In this document: positions 8,433 through 17,906 of the stretch, piece by piece
Layout: every line of letters begins with the position of its first letter
Position numbering within the stretch: the stretch's first letter is position 1
Assembly (NCBI GenBank): GCA_002390745.1
Contig: DGQK01000069.1
Coordinates: 40,986 to 104,985 of the forward strand
Length of the DNA: 64,000 nucleotides
Reading direction: 5' to 3'
From: Bacteroidetes bacterium UBA4416
Lineage (GTDB): Bacteria > Bacteroidota > Bacteroidia > B-17B0 > Aurantibacillaceae
The notes under the pieces: generated by a model
What the model was told of the DNA's origin: nothing
Database searches by the model: none
The model's input: only the letters and a program-made list of their open reading frames with translations
Translations under genes and position numbers: made by a program

Positions 8433-11400
8433 GAATTGAGTCTGAATCCGTTCAAACATATAATTATTGGTAGTAGAAACATACATTTAACCTGTCTGTA
8501 TGTTTTCATATCGTTTTTCATATCCTTAACTGCTTTTCCGCAGGTAAAAAACGAAGACGAGCTCAAAAAGCAGGCAGCTGCTTTATTTGAAGCCGAAGAC
8601 TACAATGCTTCCTATAAACTTTATTCGCAGCTCGTTTCCCTCTACCCCAAAGACCCTGAGTACAATTACCGCCTCGGGGTCTGCATGCTTTTTACTGAGC
8701 CGGATAAGAAGAAACCTTTCCTCTATTTTCAGATCGCTTTGAAAAATCCGGCGGAAGCACCGAAAGATGCCAAATTTTACCTGGCCAAAACCTATCATGT
8801 CAATTATAAATTCGATGATGCGATCAAGCTCTATAACGAATATAAACAAACGGCCAGCGCCTCTTCCGTCAAAAGGCTTCAGGTAGACCGCGAGATTGCT
8901 GCCTGCCGCAATGGTAAGCGCCTGCTCTCCAACCTGTCTGACCTGGTGGTGATCAGCAAAAAGCAACTCAATGAAGCCGATTATTTCCGCAGCTACGACA
9001 TCAAAGATATTGGAGGCAAATTGCTGGTAAAACCCGAAGACTTCAAGACAGGTACCGATAAAAAGAAAAAAGACAATTCAGTGGTATACCTTCCGCGGAG
9101 CGGCGAGCGTGTGTACTATTCGAGCTATGGCGATAACGGCAACAACGGCAGAGATATTTATTTTGTAAACCGCCTTCCGAACGGCAGCTGGAGCAAGCCC
9201 CAGCCTATGCCCGCTCCGGTAAACACAGAATACGACGAGGATTATCCTTTCCTGCACCCGAATGGGCGTACACTGTATTTCAGCTCCAAAGGACACAACA
9301 GCATGGGCGGCTACGATGTCTTCAAAACCACTTACGACGCCGAAACACAAAGCTGGAGCAAGCCGGAGAACCTGGAGTTCCCGATCAACTCACCCGACGA
9401 CGATATTTTATTTGTGACCGACTCGCTCGAAAAAACCGCTTTTTTCAGTACAGGCCGTTACAGTCCTTACGGCAAGATCGACGTACTCAAAATAAATACG
9501 GAACGGCGTCCGATGAACTTTGCCGTTCTCAAAGGAACAGTGGTAAAAGAAGATGTGGCGCAAAGCCTTCTGTCCAGGATCACGGTAAAAAATATGGCCA
9601 ATGGCGAGATCGTAGGAACCTACCAGGCCAAAGAGAACGGCGACTACTACATGGAATTACCGAATGGGGGAAAATTCATTTTTACCGTGGAAACGCCCGG
9701 GCTCACCACACAGTCGGACGGTGTACAGATGCCCCTGGCCTATTCGCTGAAGCCATACAAGCAGGTTATCTCCTATGAGAAAAAGGTACTGAAAATCATT
9801 AATTACTTCGACGGGCAGATTGCAGATGAGAATTATTCCATGATGATCGATCTTATTGAGAAGAAAGCGAAACTGGAAGTGAATGAAAATGATCCTTACA
9901 ACAACGGGCTTAAAACGTCTTCGCCAAACAGCAACGCTTCGGCTACGCAAACAACTACAACCAGTGCCGTAAGCACGACCAATCCAACAGCACAGGGCGA
10001 CCACAACACTACTGCAAAAAATGGCGGCAACACGAATACGAATAAAAATGTAACCAACGAACAGCTCCTGACCATTGCCAAAACAGACGCCATTGAAGCA
10101 GATAATGAAAGTAAAAACCTGAAACAGGAAGCGCAGGATGCCTTTGACCTTGCCACACAAAAAACCGCCGAGGCTGCCTCCCTTCAGAAACAGGCCGACG
10201 AGGCGGCGGCTAACCTCAACACCATGACTGATGTGTCCAGGAAAAATGAGGAAACGGTCAAAATCAACCAGCTGAAGGAAGATGCCAGGATGGCAACCAA
10301 TATTGCCACCACGGCAACCGAACTGGCGAAAAAGCTGGAAATGGATGCCAACCAGAAAAAGCAGGAAGCAGAACTAACCAACCAATACATCAAAGAGCTG
10401 GAAGCCATTACCAAAAACAAGAACAACAAAGAGGCACTGGCGAAGCTCGAGCAGATCCAAAAACAACTGGATGACCTTTCGAAACAAAAAAACCAGTCGG
10501 ATGAACTGATCTCATCCATTAAAGCAGAACTGGAACTGAAACAAAATGAGCTGAAAAAAACAGAGAACAAGAATAATGAGATCCTGAAAGAGGTTAACCT
10601 GCTGAAAGATGAATCGAAGAACCTGGAAAGCGATCTCGCTAACGAAACCGATAAATCGCTGAAAGAGAATATCAATGCGCAGATCAGGGAGCTTAACAGC
10701 GACATCGACTCCAAAAACAAGGAGCTGGCCAGTAACAACCAGAAGATCGCCAGCCTGCAGAGCCAGGTTGATGGACTGAACCAGGAGCTTGCCATTTCTT
10801 CCAAAATCCGGAACGAGGACAACAGCAGTACAGCGGCCGTCAGCACTTCCAACACCAACCCCAAAGCGGGCACGGACAACACGACTGCTATTGATAACAA
10901 TCAGAATACCGCAACGGAAAACAACAGCCTGAGTTATGAGGGCATTACTAAAAAATACGACACGCAGGTAAATTCCAAACAGATCGACACGTCCAGCAAA
11001 GAGGAGCTTGGAGCACAAAACCAAATCCTGAAGGATTACAACAAGGAGCTCAACGAGCTGGTGGCACTGGATAAAAACCAGCTGTCGAAAACCAAAAATG
11101 AAGCGGAAAAGAAAAAACTGAATGCGGAGATCAAAGAGCTTGAAAAACAAAAAACGAAAAACGATCAGCGTATTGCCTCGAACAGCAGCGCGCTGAAAAA
11201 ACTGGAATCGCAAGGCATTGCCGCTAACTCAACAACGGCAGACAACACGACTGCAACAACTACTCTGGCTGCAAATGGTGGAAATGAAACCGCATCCCAA
11301 AACACCCTTGCCGTGAACACCGCAGGTGACCCTGGCAACACAGCTACCACCAACACGCTCAGCTCCGGAAACACTACGGAAAAACCGGGAGGTACGGGTA

Positions 11401-14400
11401 TACAACCTATCAATACAGGAACCCCGCCAGACAACAGCGCTTACCTCAACGATCTGAACAAACTGAAAAACGGCTTATCTGTAAATTCGGGCCAGGCCGG
11501 CGCCAACTTCGGTTATAACAACTACCAGGAAGCGGGTTCTTTAGCATTAAAACAAACGGCTGACAAAAAATTTGAAACGGCTAAACAGAATGAAAGCAAC
11601 CTAAACACCCTGATCGCCAAGACCGAAAGCGACATCAAAGCCAATTCGGGAACCAGGGCTGATGCATTGGTCAACGAAGCGGAAGCCCTTAATAGCAAGG
11701 CGTTCGAACTACGCAAAGAATCGGCAGGCAAATCGGGTGAGGAAAAAAACGCGCTGATTGCCCAGGCCCTTGAAAATGAAAAACTGGCGGTAGACAAAAA
11801 GCTTCAGGCTTCTGACATCCAGAAGAAGAATAACCAAAACAGCTTTGACAGCAACAGCCGCACACTGGCCGAGCTTCAGGCGCTGAGTGCTTCCAAAAGC
11901 GGCAACGATATCAGCCAGGCCAATTTACTGGCCGACGAATCGGTAATCAATTTCAAGCAGGCCCAAAAGATCCGGGACGAGTCCAACGCGTATCCATCCG
12001 GAGCTGCCAGGCTCGGCGGGCTTGGAAATGCCGAAGAGAAAGAGAACGAGGCGCTTTCCAAACAGCAAAAGGCCATCCAGCTGCTGGCCAAGGCCAATCC
12101 TTCCTATAAAGTGAAACCAAGCTCTGCGGGCAATGATCCGGCAGCAGCTGTTGCCAATGTGAACAACGAGGCCAGCAAAACATTGCAAACCCAGCTCGAT
12201 GCATACACCGCCTTGAGCAAAGCCAACCAGAACGAACTGAAACTCAAAAGCGACAAGCTTTCTAAAAATCCGGCCCTGAAGCAAAATGCTGCTGCCACCG
12301 GGCTGAAAAACGAAGCGGATAAGCTCAACCAGGATGCGAATGCCCTAAGCGCACAGGCGTCGAAAGCTACTACGCCATCCGGGAAAGCAGAGCTCTTGCT
12401 GAAAGCCAATGAAACCGAAATTGCCGCTCTGAAAAAACTGAACGAAGTATCAGACCTGCTTGCCGGTTCAGGAAATGCGATTGCTGTCAATAGCACAGCT
12501 AACACGTCTTCTACAGACAACAGCACAACAACCAATAACAGAACCGCGACGACGACAAGCGAAGCGCCGGTAAACACGTCTACTACAACGGTTTCGGCTA
12601 CCAACACCACAAACCCGGAAACTACCAATAGCGCTGCGACAAACCCAACAAGCACTGCTGCTTCCAACACACCGGATAATAACCAGCCGGCGGATCCGAA
12701 CCGGGGCAACACGCCGGCAAGCAACCGCACAGCTTCCAACAACCAAAACAGCAATGCTGCCACAACCACCACCGGCACGGCAAACACTGTTACACCAGCC
12801 AACACAAGTTCCAAAACAGATCCTCCTAGCTCCGCTACCGTTACACCACAGAGTGCGGATATAAACGCCGATGTGGCGAAGTTCAAATCAGGACTTAACA
12901 ATCCGGCGGAGAGCACACTCACCAACTTCAACACGTATAGCAATACGGAAGCGATCTCTCTGAAAGAAAAAGCGGCTGAAAAAATAAATGCGGCCCTCAA
13001 CGAAGACAAGAACATTTCCGCATCGCTGGACAATGTGACGCAGTTGGCCTCCTCCTCTCCTTCCCGGGGCCTGTCGCAGGAAAACATCAACAGCAGCATT
13101 GCCGAATCCGAGCGGATGAACGACCAGGCTTATGAGCTCCGCAAGGGCTCCGTATCGAAAAGTGCTGAGGAAAAAGAAAAAGACCTGCAACAGGCACGCG
13201 ACCTGGAAAGCAAAGCCATTACCGGAAAAATAGAAGCAGCCGATAAACAGAAGCAGTTGAATGCCGCAACTTTTGATGCCAACAACCAGAGCCTGAATGA
13301 GCTCGCAGAGATGGCCAAAGGCAAAAATATTGGCGAACTGAGTACAGCCGGTATGCAGATGGATGAGGCGATCCTGTATTTCAACCAGGGTAAAAAGTTA
13401 AGGGAGGAAACCGACGCTTACCCGACAGATGCTGCCAAACTCGGCGGCCTCAGCAATGCCGAGGAAAAGGAATCTCTGGCCCTCGCCAGACAAAAGGCCT
13501 TGCTGGACACTTACAAAAAATACTTCTCGAACTATACACCGAAAGCAGTCAATGCCAGCACGCAAAACCCACAGGCTGTAGCAAAGCTGAACGAAACCAG
13601 GGCTACGCTGAATACGAACAACCAACTTCACGTCGACGGCCTGACACTATTATCCCAGGCTATTGAAAAAGAATACAAAAGCCGCCTGACTGCTTTACCG
13701 GCAAGCCTGACAGGGAATAACTCCAGCCTGAAAACAAAAGCACAGGAGCTTTATAAAAAACACCAGTCGCAGCTCGTCCAAGCTAACCAGGCAAAAGATG
13801 CCGCAACAAAGAAAGAGCTCCTGATAAGCTCCAACAAGAACGGGCAGGAGGCCATTTCTCTCCTCAGCCGGATAACCGCGGCAGGTGACGCCGTAACCGC
13901 AACGAACACAGCACAAAACAACAGCGCTGCCACAAACACCGACGCAAACAATGGTGCCGGCAATCCGGGAAATGCCAACCGGAACGCCACTAACGCGAAT
14001 AATACGGCGGCAGGGAATAACACAGACAATACGAATAGCACAGCCAATAACGCGACCACAAACCGGAATAGCGCAGGCTCTGCGGGCAACAGCACGGCGG
14101 CGGGGAATAACACAGGCAATACGAATAGCGCATCCAATAATGGCGGCAACACAAACCGGACTAACAGCAACAACGCCGGGAACCCGCCTAACGCGGGCAA
14201 TACAGCCCCTGTTGTAAAACTCAATGTAGAGGGGCTGGAAGTAAAAACAAACAATGCCTACAGCGACAACAACCCGATCCCGCTGGACGAGAAGATTCCG
14301 GATGGCCTCGTGTTTAAGGTACAGATCGGCGCCTTCAAAAATGCCCTGCCCAATAATACCTTCAAAGGCCTGAGCCCGGTGATCGCACAGAGCACGCCGA

Positions 14401-15464
14401 ATGGCTATATCCGCTATATGGCTGGCAATTTTGAAAAGTACGAGAGTGCCAACGCCGTGAAAAACGATCTGAAAAACCTGGGATACAACGACGCCTTTGT
14501 GGTGGCTTACTACAATGGCAAGCGCATTAACCTGAATGAAGGCGTAGACAAAGCGCGTGAGTCAGGCCAGAAAGTAGACCTGAGCGCTAACACCAGCGCA
14601 GGCATCACTGCCGGATCCAATGTACCCCGGAATGCCGGCCCTGTGGCGGTTAACACAACAGATAACAGTGCAGGAAGCCAGCCTGCCGAAATTACCAATG
14701 AGCTGGAGAAGATGAACGGCCTGCTTTACACCGTGCAGATCGGTGTGTATTCGAAACAGGTAACCCGCTCACAGCTCTCGAACCTGAGGCCGATCTATAC
14801 AGAAAAGCTACCAAGCGGCCTGTACCGCTATACGGCGGGCATCTACAACCAAAGCGGCAAGCTGCTGGAAGATAAACGCAAAGTAGTAGAGCTTGGCGTG
14901 AAAGATGCCTTTGTATCGGCATACTACAATGCAAAACGGATCTCTTTTGCCGAAGGACAAAAGCTTCAGGCAGAAAACAACAACCTGAAAATGGAAACGG
15001 AAAACCCGATCATTTTCCCCGGCGGCGCCACAGCACCTCCAGCCAATATCGCAACAACAAATGCTACTGCGCCTGCCAACACCACTTCAACGGCAAATCC
15101 TCCGGCCAATACCTCAGTGCCTGTATTCAACAATGGCGTGACACAGGGCCCTGCGCCTACTGCCGAAAACGGGGTAAAAACCGATGAAGCGGGTATCTCC
15201 TTCAAGGTGCAGATCGGCGCGTATAAAAACCAGGTACCGAATGACGTGGCCTCCCGGTTCATGAATATCAAAACCTGGCCGGTTAATAATGTCATGATCA
15301 ACGGCCTGTATATTTATACCATCGGGAATTTCAACGCGCCGGCCTTTGCCCAAAAGCTGAAGGATGAAGCCGTAGCCCTGGGCATTACGGATGCCTTTAT
15401 AACCGTGTACAAAGACGGCAAAAAGCTCTACGGCGCCGAAGCATTGCAGTACCTGAACAAATAG
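8430..15464 (+). CDS. Giant exported TPR-PD40-coiled coil-SPOR repeat protein
   Basis: The frame encodes up to 2344 residues. A hydrophobic export signal (CLYVFISFFISLTAFPQ) ends near residue 37. TPR-like helices occupy about 38-130. PD40 propeller motifs follow (LPRSGERVYYSS; HPNGRTLYFSSKGHNSMGGYD near 275). Long charged coiled coils cover about 540-800 and 860-930. Two related helical modules of about 220 residues (about 1005-1230 and 1478-1700) share AFELRKES/AYELRKGS and AARLGGLGNAEEKE/AAKLGGLSNAEEKE. Asn/Thr-rich linkers separate them. Three SPOR-like repeats begin at about 1960, 2097 and 2255 (FKVQIGAFK, YTVQIGVYS, FKVQIGAYK). SPOR domains bind denuded peptidoglycan glycans, so the C-terminus is probably periplasmic. 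No T9SS tail is present. The start is uncertain: no ATG lies in frame before the signal segment, and TTG 8430, TTG 8436 or a rarer codon are options. Confidence 0.85.
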   Translation: MELSLNPFKHIIIGSRNIHLTCLYVFISFFISLTAFPQVKNEDELKKQAAALFEAEDYNASYKLYSQLVSLYPKDPEYNYRLGVCMLFTEPDKKKPFLYFQIALKNPAEAPKDAKFYLAKTYHVNYKFDDAIKLYNEYKQTASASSVKRLQVDREIAACRNGKRLLSNLSDLVVISKKQLNEADYFRSYDIKDIGGKLLVKPEDFKTGTDKKKKDNSVVYLPRSGERVYYSSYGDNGNNGRDIYFVNRLPNGSWSKPQPMPAPVNTEYDEDYPFLHPNGRTLYFSSKGHNSMGGYDVFKTTYDAETQSWSKPENLEFPINSPDDDILFVTDSLEKTAFFSTGRYSPYGKIDVLKINTERRPMNFAVLKGTVVKEDVAQSLLSRITVKNMANGEIVGTYQAKENGDYYMELPNGGKFIFTVETPGLTTQSDGVQMPLAYSLKPYKQVISYEKKVLKIINYFDGQIADENYSMMIDLIEKKAKLEVNENDPYNNGLKTSSPNSNASATQTTTTSAVSTTNPTAQGDHNTTAKNGGNTNTNKNVTNEQLLTIAKTDAIEADNESKNLKQEAQDAFDLATQKTAEAASLQKQADEAAANLNTMTDVSRKNEETVKINQLKEDARMATNIATTATELAKKLEMDANQKKQEAELTNQYIKELEAITKNKNNKEALAKLEQIQKQLDDLSKQKNQSDELISSIKAELELKQNELKKTENKNNEILKEVNLLKDESKNLESDLANETDKSLKENINAQIRELNSDIDSKNKELASNNQKIASLQSQVDGLNQELAISSKIRNEDNSSTAAVSTSNTNPKAGTDNTTAIDNNQNTATENNSLSYEGITKKYDTQVNSKQIDTSSKEELGAQNQILKDYNKELNELVALDKNQLSKTKNEAEKKKLNAEIKELEKQKTKNDQRIASNSSALKKLESQGIAANSTTADNTTATTTLAANGGNETASQNTLAVNTAGDPGNTATTNTLSSGNTTEKPGGTGIQPINTGTPPDNSAYLNDLNKLKNGLSVNSGQAGANFGYNNYQEAGSLALKQTADKKFETAKQNESNLNTLIAKTESDIKANSGTRADALVNEAEALNSKAFELRKESAGKSGEEKNALIAQALENEKLAVDKKLQASDIQKKNNQNSFDSNSRTLAELQALSASKSGNDISQANLLADESVINFKQAQKIRDESNAYPSGAARLGGLGNAEEKENEALSKQQKAIQLLAKANPSYKVKPSSAGNDPAAAVANVNNEASKTLQTQLDAYTALSKANQNELKLKSDKLSKNPALKQNAAATGLKNEADKLNQDANALSAQASKATTPSGKAELLLKANETEIAALKKLNEVSDLLAGSGNAIAVNSTANTSSTDNSTTTNNRTATTTSEAPVNTSTTTVSATNTTNPETTNSAATNPTSTAASNTPDNNQPADPNRGNTPASNRTASNNQNSNAATTTTGTANTVTPANTSSKTDPPSSATVTPQSADINADVAKFKSGLNNPAESTLTNFNTYSNTEAISLKEKAAEKINAALNEDKNISASLDNVTQLASSSPSRGLSQENINSSIAESERMNDQAYELRKGSVSKSAEEKEKDLQQARDLESKAITGKIEAADKQKQLNAATFDANNQSLNELAEMAKGKNIGELSTAGMQMDEAILYFNQGKKLREETDAYPTDAAKLGGLSNAEEKESLALARQKALLDTYKKYFSNYTPKAVNASTQNPQAVAKLNETRATLNTNNQLHVDGLTLLSQAIEKEYKSRLTALPASLTGNNSSLKTKAQELYKKHQSQLVQANQAKDAATKKELLISSNKNGQEAISLLSRITAAGDAVTATNTAQNNSAATNTDANNGAGNPGNANRNATNANNTAAGNNTDNTNSTANNATTNRNSAGSAGNSTAAGNNTGNTNSASNNGGNTNRTNSNNAGNPPNAGNTAPVVKLNVEGLEVKTNNAYSDNNPIPLDEKIPDGLVFKVQIGAFKNALPNNTFKGLSPVIAQSTPNGYIRYMAGNFEKYESANAVKNDLKNLGYNDAFVVAYYNGKRINLNEGVDKARESGQKVDLSANTSAGITAGSNVPRNAGPVAVNTTDNSAGSQPAEITNELEKMNGLLYTVQIGVYSKQVTRSQLSNLRPIYTEKLPSGLYRYTAGIYNQSGKLLEDKRKVVELGVKDAFVSAYYNAKRISFAEGQKLQAENNNLKMETENPIIFPGGATAPPANIATTNATAPANTTSTANPPANTSVPVFNNGVTQGPAPTAENGVKTDEAGISFKVQIGAYKNQVPNDVASRFMNIKTWPVNNVMINGLYIYTIGNFNAPAFAQKLKDEAVALGITDAFITVYKDGKKLYGAEALQYLNK

Positions 15465-15474
15465 AAAAAATGCC

Positions 15475-15482
15475 TATCTTTG
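15475..15482 (+). promoter_or_regulatory. -7 box abutting clpS
   Basis: TATCTTTG matches TAnnTTTG and is separated from the clpS ATG by only CTGC (4 nt). It begins 10 nt after the giant gene's stop, so clpS has its own promoter and a predicted leaderless message. Confidence 0.65.
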
Positions 15483-15486
15483 CTGC

Positions 15487-15771
15487 ATGGTTTTAAGCAA
15501 TTACGATACGGAAGAATTAGTCGTAGAGGACGTTCTTACAAAAGAAGCCGAACAGAACACCATCATTTTATTTAATGACGATGTGAACACCTTCGAATGG
15601 GTGATTGAATGCCTGATGAACTATTGCGGACATGATTCGTTGCAGGCCGAGCAGTGTGCCTACATCGTGCATTATACCGGTAAATGCGGGGTCAAAAAAG
15701 GCTCCCTCGCTACCCTGGAACCGATCTGCTCAGCACTTTTGCAAAAAGGCCTGAGTGCAGAGATCAACTGA
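15487..15771 (+). CDS. clpS: ATP-dependent Clp protease adaptor ClpS
   Basis: 94 residues with the ClpS core: ILFNDDVNTFEWVIECL (NDD motif), then a helix with QAEQCAYIVHYTGKCGVKKGS. ClpS binds N-degron substrates through the pocket formed by the NDD and the later His, and delivers them to ClpA/ClpC-type unfoldases. The N-terminal 20 residues are acidic and flexible, as expected of the segment that enters the ATPase. The Cys-rich Bacteroidota variant (YCGH..EQCA..GKCG) is seen here. The ATG is preceded by a -7 box ending 4 nt upstream. No clp ATPase gene is in this window. Confidence 0.93.
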   Translation: MVLSNYDTEELVVEDVLTKEAEQNTIILFNDDVNTFEWVIECLMNYCGHDSLQAEQCAYIVHYTGKCGVKKGSLATLEPICSALLQKGLSAEIN

Positions 15772-15904
15772 TTCTTCTTCATTTCTTCCCGCAATAGTTG
15801 TCGCCTGGTGTTTTAACCGGCATTCATTTTTTTTGCTGCGATTTGTCAATATCAGGTAATTCACATTACTTGCTTACAGGTATTTTTTCAGGAGCCAGGA
15901 AGCG

Positions 15905-15912
15905 TAATTTTG
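15905..15912 (+). promoter_or_regulatory. -7 box for the small T9SS gene at 15952
   Basis: TAATTTTG matches TAnnTTTG, 39 nt upstream of the ATG. It predicts a leader of roughly 30-35 nt. The 180-bp gap after clpS contains nothing else that I can identify. Confidence 0.5.
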
Positions 15913-15951
15913 CAGAGCATCCCCAGTGTAAAACCATAAACACGATCCTGC

Positions 15952-16503
15952 ATGAGAACCTTATGCTTACTGGCACTGGCCCTGCTCTCTTTTAGCCTGA
16001 AAGCCGCTCCGGCAACCTTTACGCTGTCTTACGCCACTCCAGTCAATGTCAGCTGTGCGGTGGGCGACACCCTGAAATTTTATGGAAATGGCAACGACCA
16101 TTACATCGTCAATATAAATGCCGCCATCATTGTCAATTCCGTATCCGTTCCTTCGGCCCCCTATTACATTAGCGAACACGTGGTCACAGCCAACGATACC
16201 TCTTATGCCATCGGGAGAATGAGCCAGGGCATGAGATCAGGAAAAATTACCGTGATAAACGCCACTGGTATTTTTGAAACTGCCGCTTCTTCCATCCGTA
16301 ACGGCTATCCTAATCCGGTGGTAAACCTGCTCCATATTTCGGCAAGAGCCGATCAGCAGGCAGAGATCCTGTCGGCAGAAGGAAAGGCAGTAATGACCGT
16401 AGATGTAATGAAAGGAACAAATACCATCGACCTGGGCCATCTCCCCAAAGGCCTGTACATCATGCGCCTCGATGGCAAAAGCGAAAAGATTATCCGGGAG
16501 TAA
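15952..16503 (+). CDS. Small secreted T9SS protein with a cupredoxin-like region
   Basis: 183 residues. A signal peptide (LLALALLSFSLKAAPA) is followed by about 85 beta-rich residues and a type A T9SS tail from about residue 110 (NGYPNPVVNLLHI .. KGLYIMRLDGKSEKIIRE). The central part has VGDTLKFYGNGNDHYIV and ends QGMRSGKITV. This resembles the start and end of plastocyanin-type domains, where VGDxVxW..HxV and (H)xxGMxGxIxV carry copper ligands. The Cys and second His of a type 1 copper site are not visible, so this is a degenerate or unrelated fold. Its tail is very similar to that of the next gene (16701), although the bodies differ. Confidence 0.8.
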   Translation: MRTLCLLALALLSFSLKAAPATFTLSYATPVNVSCAVGDTLKFYGNGNDHYIVNINAAIIVNSVSVPSAPYYISEHVVTANDTSYAIGRMSQGMRSGKITVINATGIFETAASSIRNGYPNPVVNLLHISARADQQAEILSAEGKAVMTVDVMKGTNTIDLGHLPKGLYIMRLDGKSEKIIRE

Positions 16504-16700
16504 CTTTTCCTGAATGCAGGCAGCGAACGATACACCCGAACAGGAATAGCGCATCAGGCGCTTCGCATAAACTGAACCGGATTACACAAGACCTTTTTTC
16601 TTTGAGTGAATGTAATCCCGCAGATCGCATCACAGATTGCCACTTCAAACAGTCTTTTTTTTCAATTACAAGTACCAAAAAAACACCTAAAACCATACTC

Positions 16701-17819
16701 ATGAAAGCAAGCCTTTTCCTGATGGCAGCCATCGCATTCGCAGCGCCTTCATTTTCTCAGACCCAAAAGCGGCCGGACTTTTTCGGACAAACCCTGCAGC
16801 TCCAGACTGCGCGTGCTGCAACACTCATCAGCTTAAAAGACAGTACTTACTGGTATTCGAACTGGAATAAGTCCGTAAATAACTGGGATTATACCCACAG
16901 GAATATCTACCACTATAATACGTTTTACAAAGAAGACGGCAACCTCTCTTCCAACGATGCCGGCAGCGGCTGGGTACATGATGAGAATGCTAAAAACTAT
17001 GTGTATGACAGCAATCACCGGCTGCTGGAAGTAAGCTTTGAAGGGTGGAACAACGGATGGAGCGATCTTTACAAGCATAGCTATACCTATGATGCTGCCG
17101 GTAACCTGCTGACCCAAACAGACCAGGTATGGCTTTCCGGAAGCTGGAAAAACAGCTTTCGTTCCTCCTTTACCTATTCGGGCAATCTGCAGACGGTGGC
17201 GCTGTATGAGTACTGGGACAATACCAGCAACAGCTGGGCCAATAACATGCGCACTACCTCTGTGTACACCGGAAGCCTGCTCACGTCGAGCACCGACGAA
17301 GACTGGAACGTGACCGGCTGGACAAACGCGATGAGAAGAACAAATTTTATATATGCGGGCTCCGATCTTTTATCCTATGATTTCGAGATGTGGGATCCGG
17401 GTGCGGGAGCCTTTGATCTTAAAACCCGGACATCCTATACATACGACAATAATAGCCACATGCTGAGCTCCTCTCTTGAGGTATGGAACCAAACACAGAT
17501 CATGGAAGAACACTGGGACGCTTCTACCAACAACTGGGAAAACAGCAACCTCATCCTGAATTACTACACAACCGGCACTGTAGGTGTGAACGAGCTTTCA
17601 TCACCAGGCAGCCTCGTATTCTACCCCTGCCCGGTTGCTAGTCAGCTCCACGTGTATGCCGGTGCAGATCAGGACGCAGAGCTATGGTCGGCAGAGGGCC
17701 GCTTAATCATGGCCATACGGGTAAAGAAAGGCGCCAATACGATCGACCTCAGCGAAATTTCCAACGGCCTGTATTTGATCAGGCTCGATGGAAAAACAGG
17801 CAAAGTGATCAAAGAATAA
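16701..17819 (+). CDS. Secreted T9SS type A protein with Trp/Tyr-rich repeats
   Basis: About 372 residues from the ATG at 16701, chosen because it begins the signal peptide (MKASLFLMAAIAFAAPSFSQ). The open frame extends to 16602 but that extension is not signal-like. The body has about six repeats of roughly 40 residues with the pattern W..(S/N)W.N......Y.Y....L, for example YTYDAAGNLLTQTDQVW and SYTYDNNSHMLSSSLEVW. This resembles YD-type beta repeats. The type A sorting tail starts near residue 290 (LVFYPCPVASQLHVYAGADQ) and ends NGLYLIRLDGKTGKVIKE. The body is paralogous to the genes at 18268 and 19550. The tail is instead like that of 15952. Function unknown. Confidence 0.85.
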   Translation: MKASLFLMAAIAFAAPSFSQTQKRPDFFGQTLQLQTARAATLISLKDSTYWYSNWNKSVNNWDYTHRNIYHYNTFYKEDGNLSSNDAGSGWVHDENAKNYVYDSNHRLLEVSFEGWNNGWSDLYKHSYTYDAAGNLLTQTDQVWLSGSWKNSFRSSFTYSGNLQTVALYEYWDNTSNSWANNMRTTSVYTGSLLTSSTDEDWNVTGWTNAMRRTNFIYAGSDLLSYDFEMWDPGAGAFDLKTRTSYTYDNNSHMLSSSLEVWNQTQIMEEHWDASTNNWENSNLILNYYTTGTVGVNELSSPGSLVFYPCPVASQLHVYAGADQDAELWSAEGRLIMAIRVKKGANTIDLSEISNGLYLIRLDGKTGKVIKE

Positions 17820-17877
17820 TCCGGAAGCCACCTGTAGCAAAAGCGCTCAAACACGATCTGTACTGTAACGATTTCAA

Positions 17878-17898
17878 ACATCCCTTCATTTAAAAAAC
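17878..17898 (+). promoter_or_regulatory. Leader box 1 (ACATCCCTTcATTT-A6) of the tandem T9SS family
   Basis: ACATCCCTTCATTT followed by an A-run begins 29 nt before the ATG of the decayed copy. The same element begins 30 nt before the 18268 gene and 29 nt before the 19550 gene. It could be a 5' UTR or translation element. Its role is unknown. Confidence 0.45.
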
Positions 17899-17906
17899 AA
17901 TGCAGT

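Noticed and set aside
12104..13099. Long minus-strand frames opposite the giant gene (also at 10184-10900 and 13751-14254)
   Set aside because: They are leucine/serine/valine-rich mirror images of repetitive coding sequence. The plus-strand frame has a signal segment, domains and a proper end.
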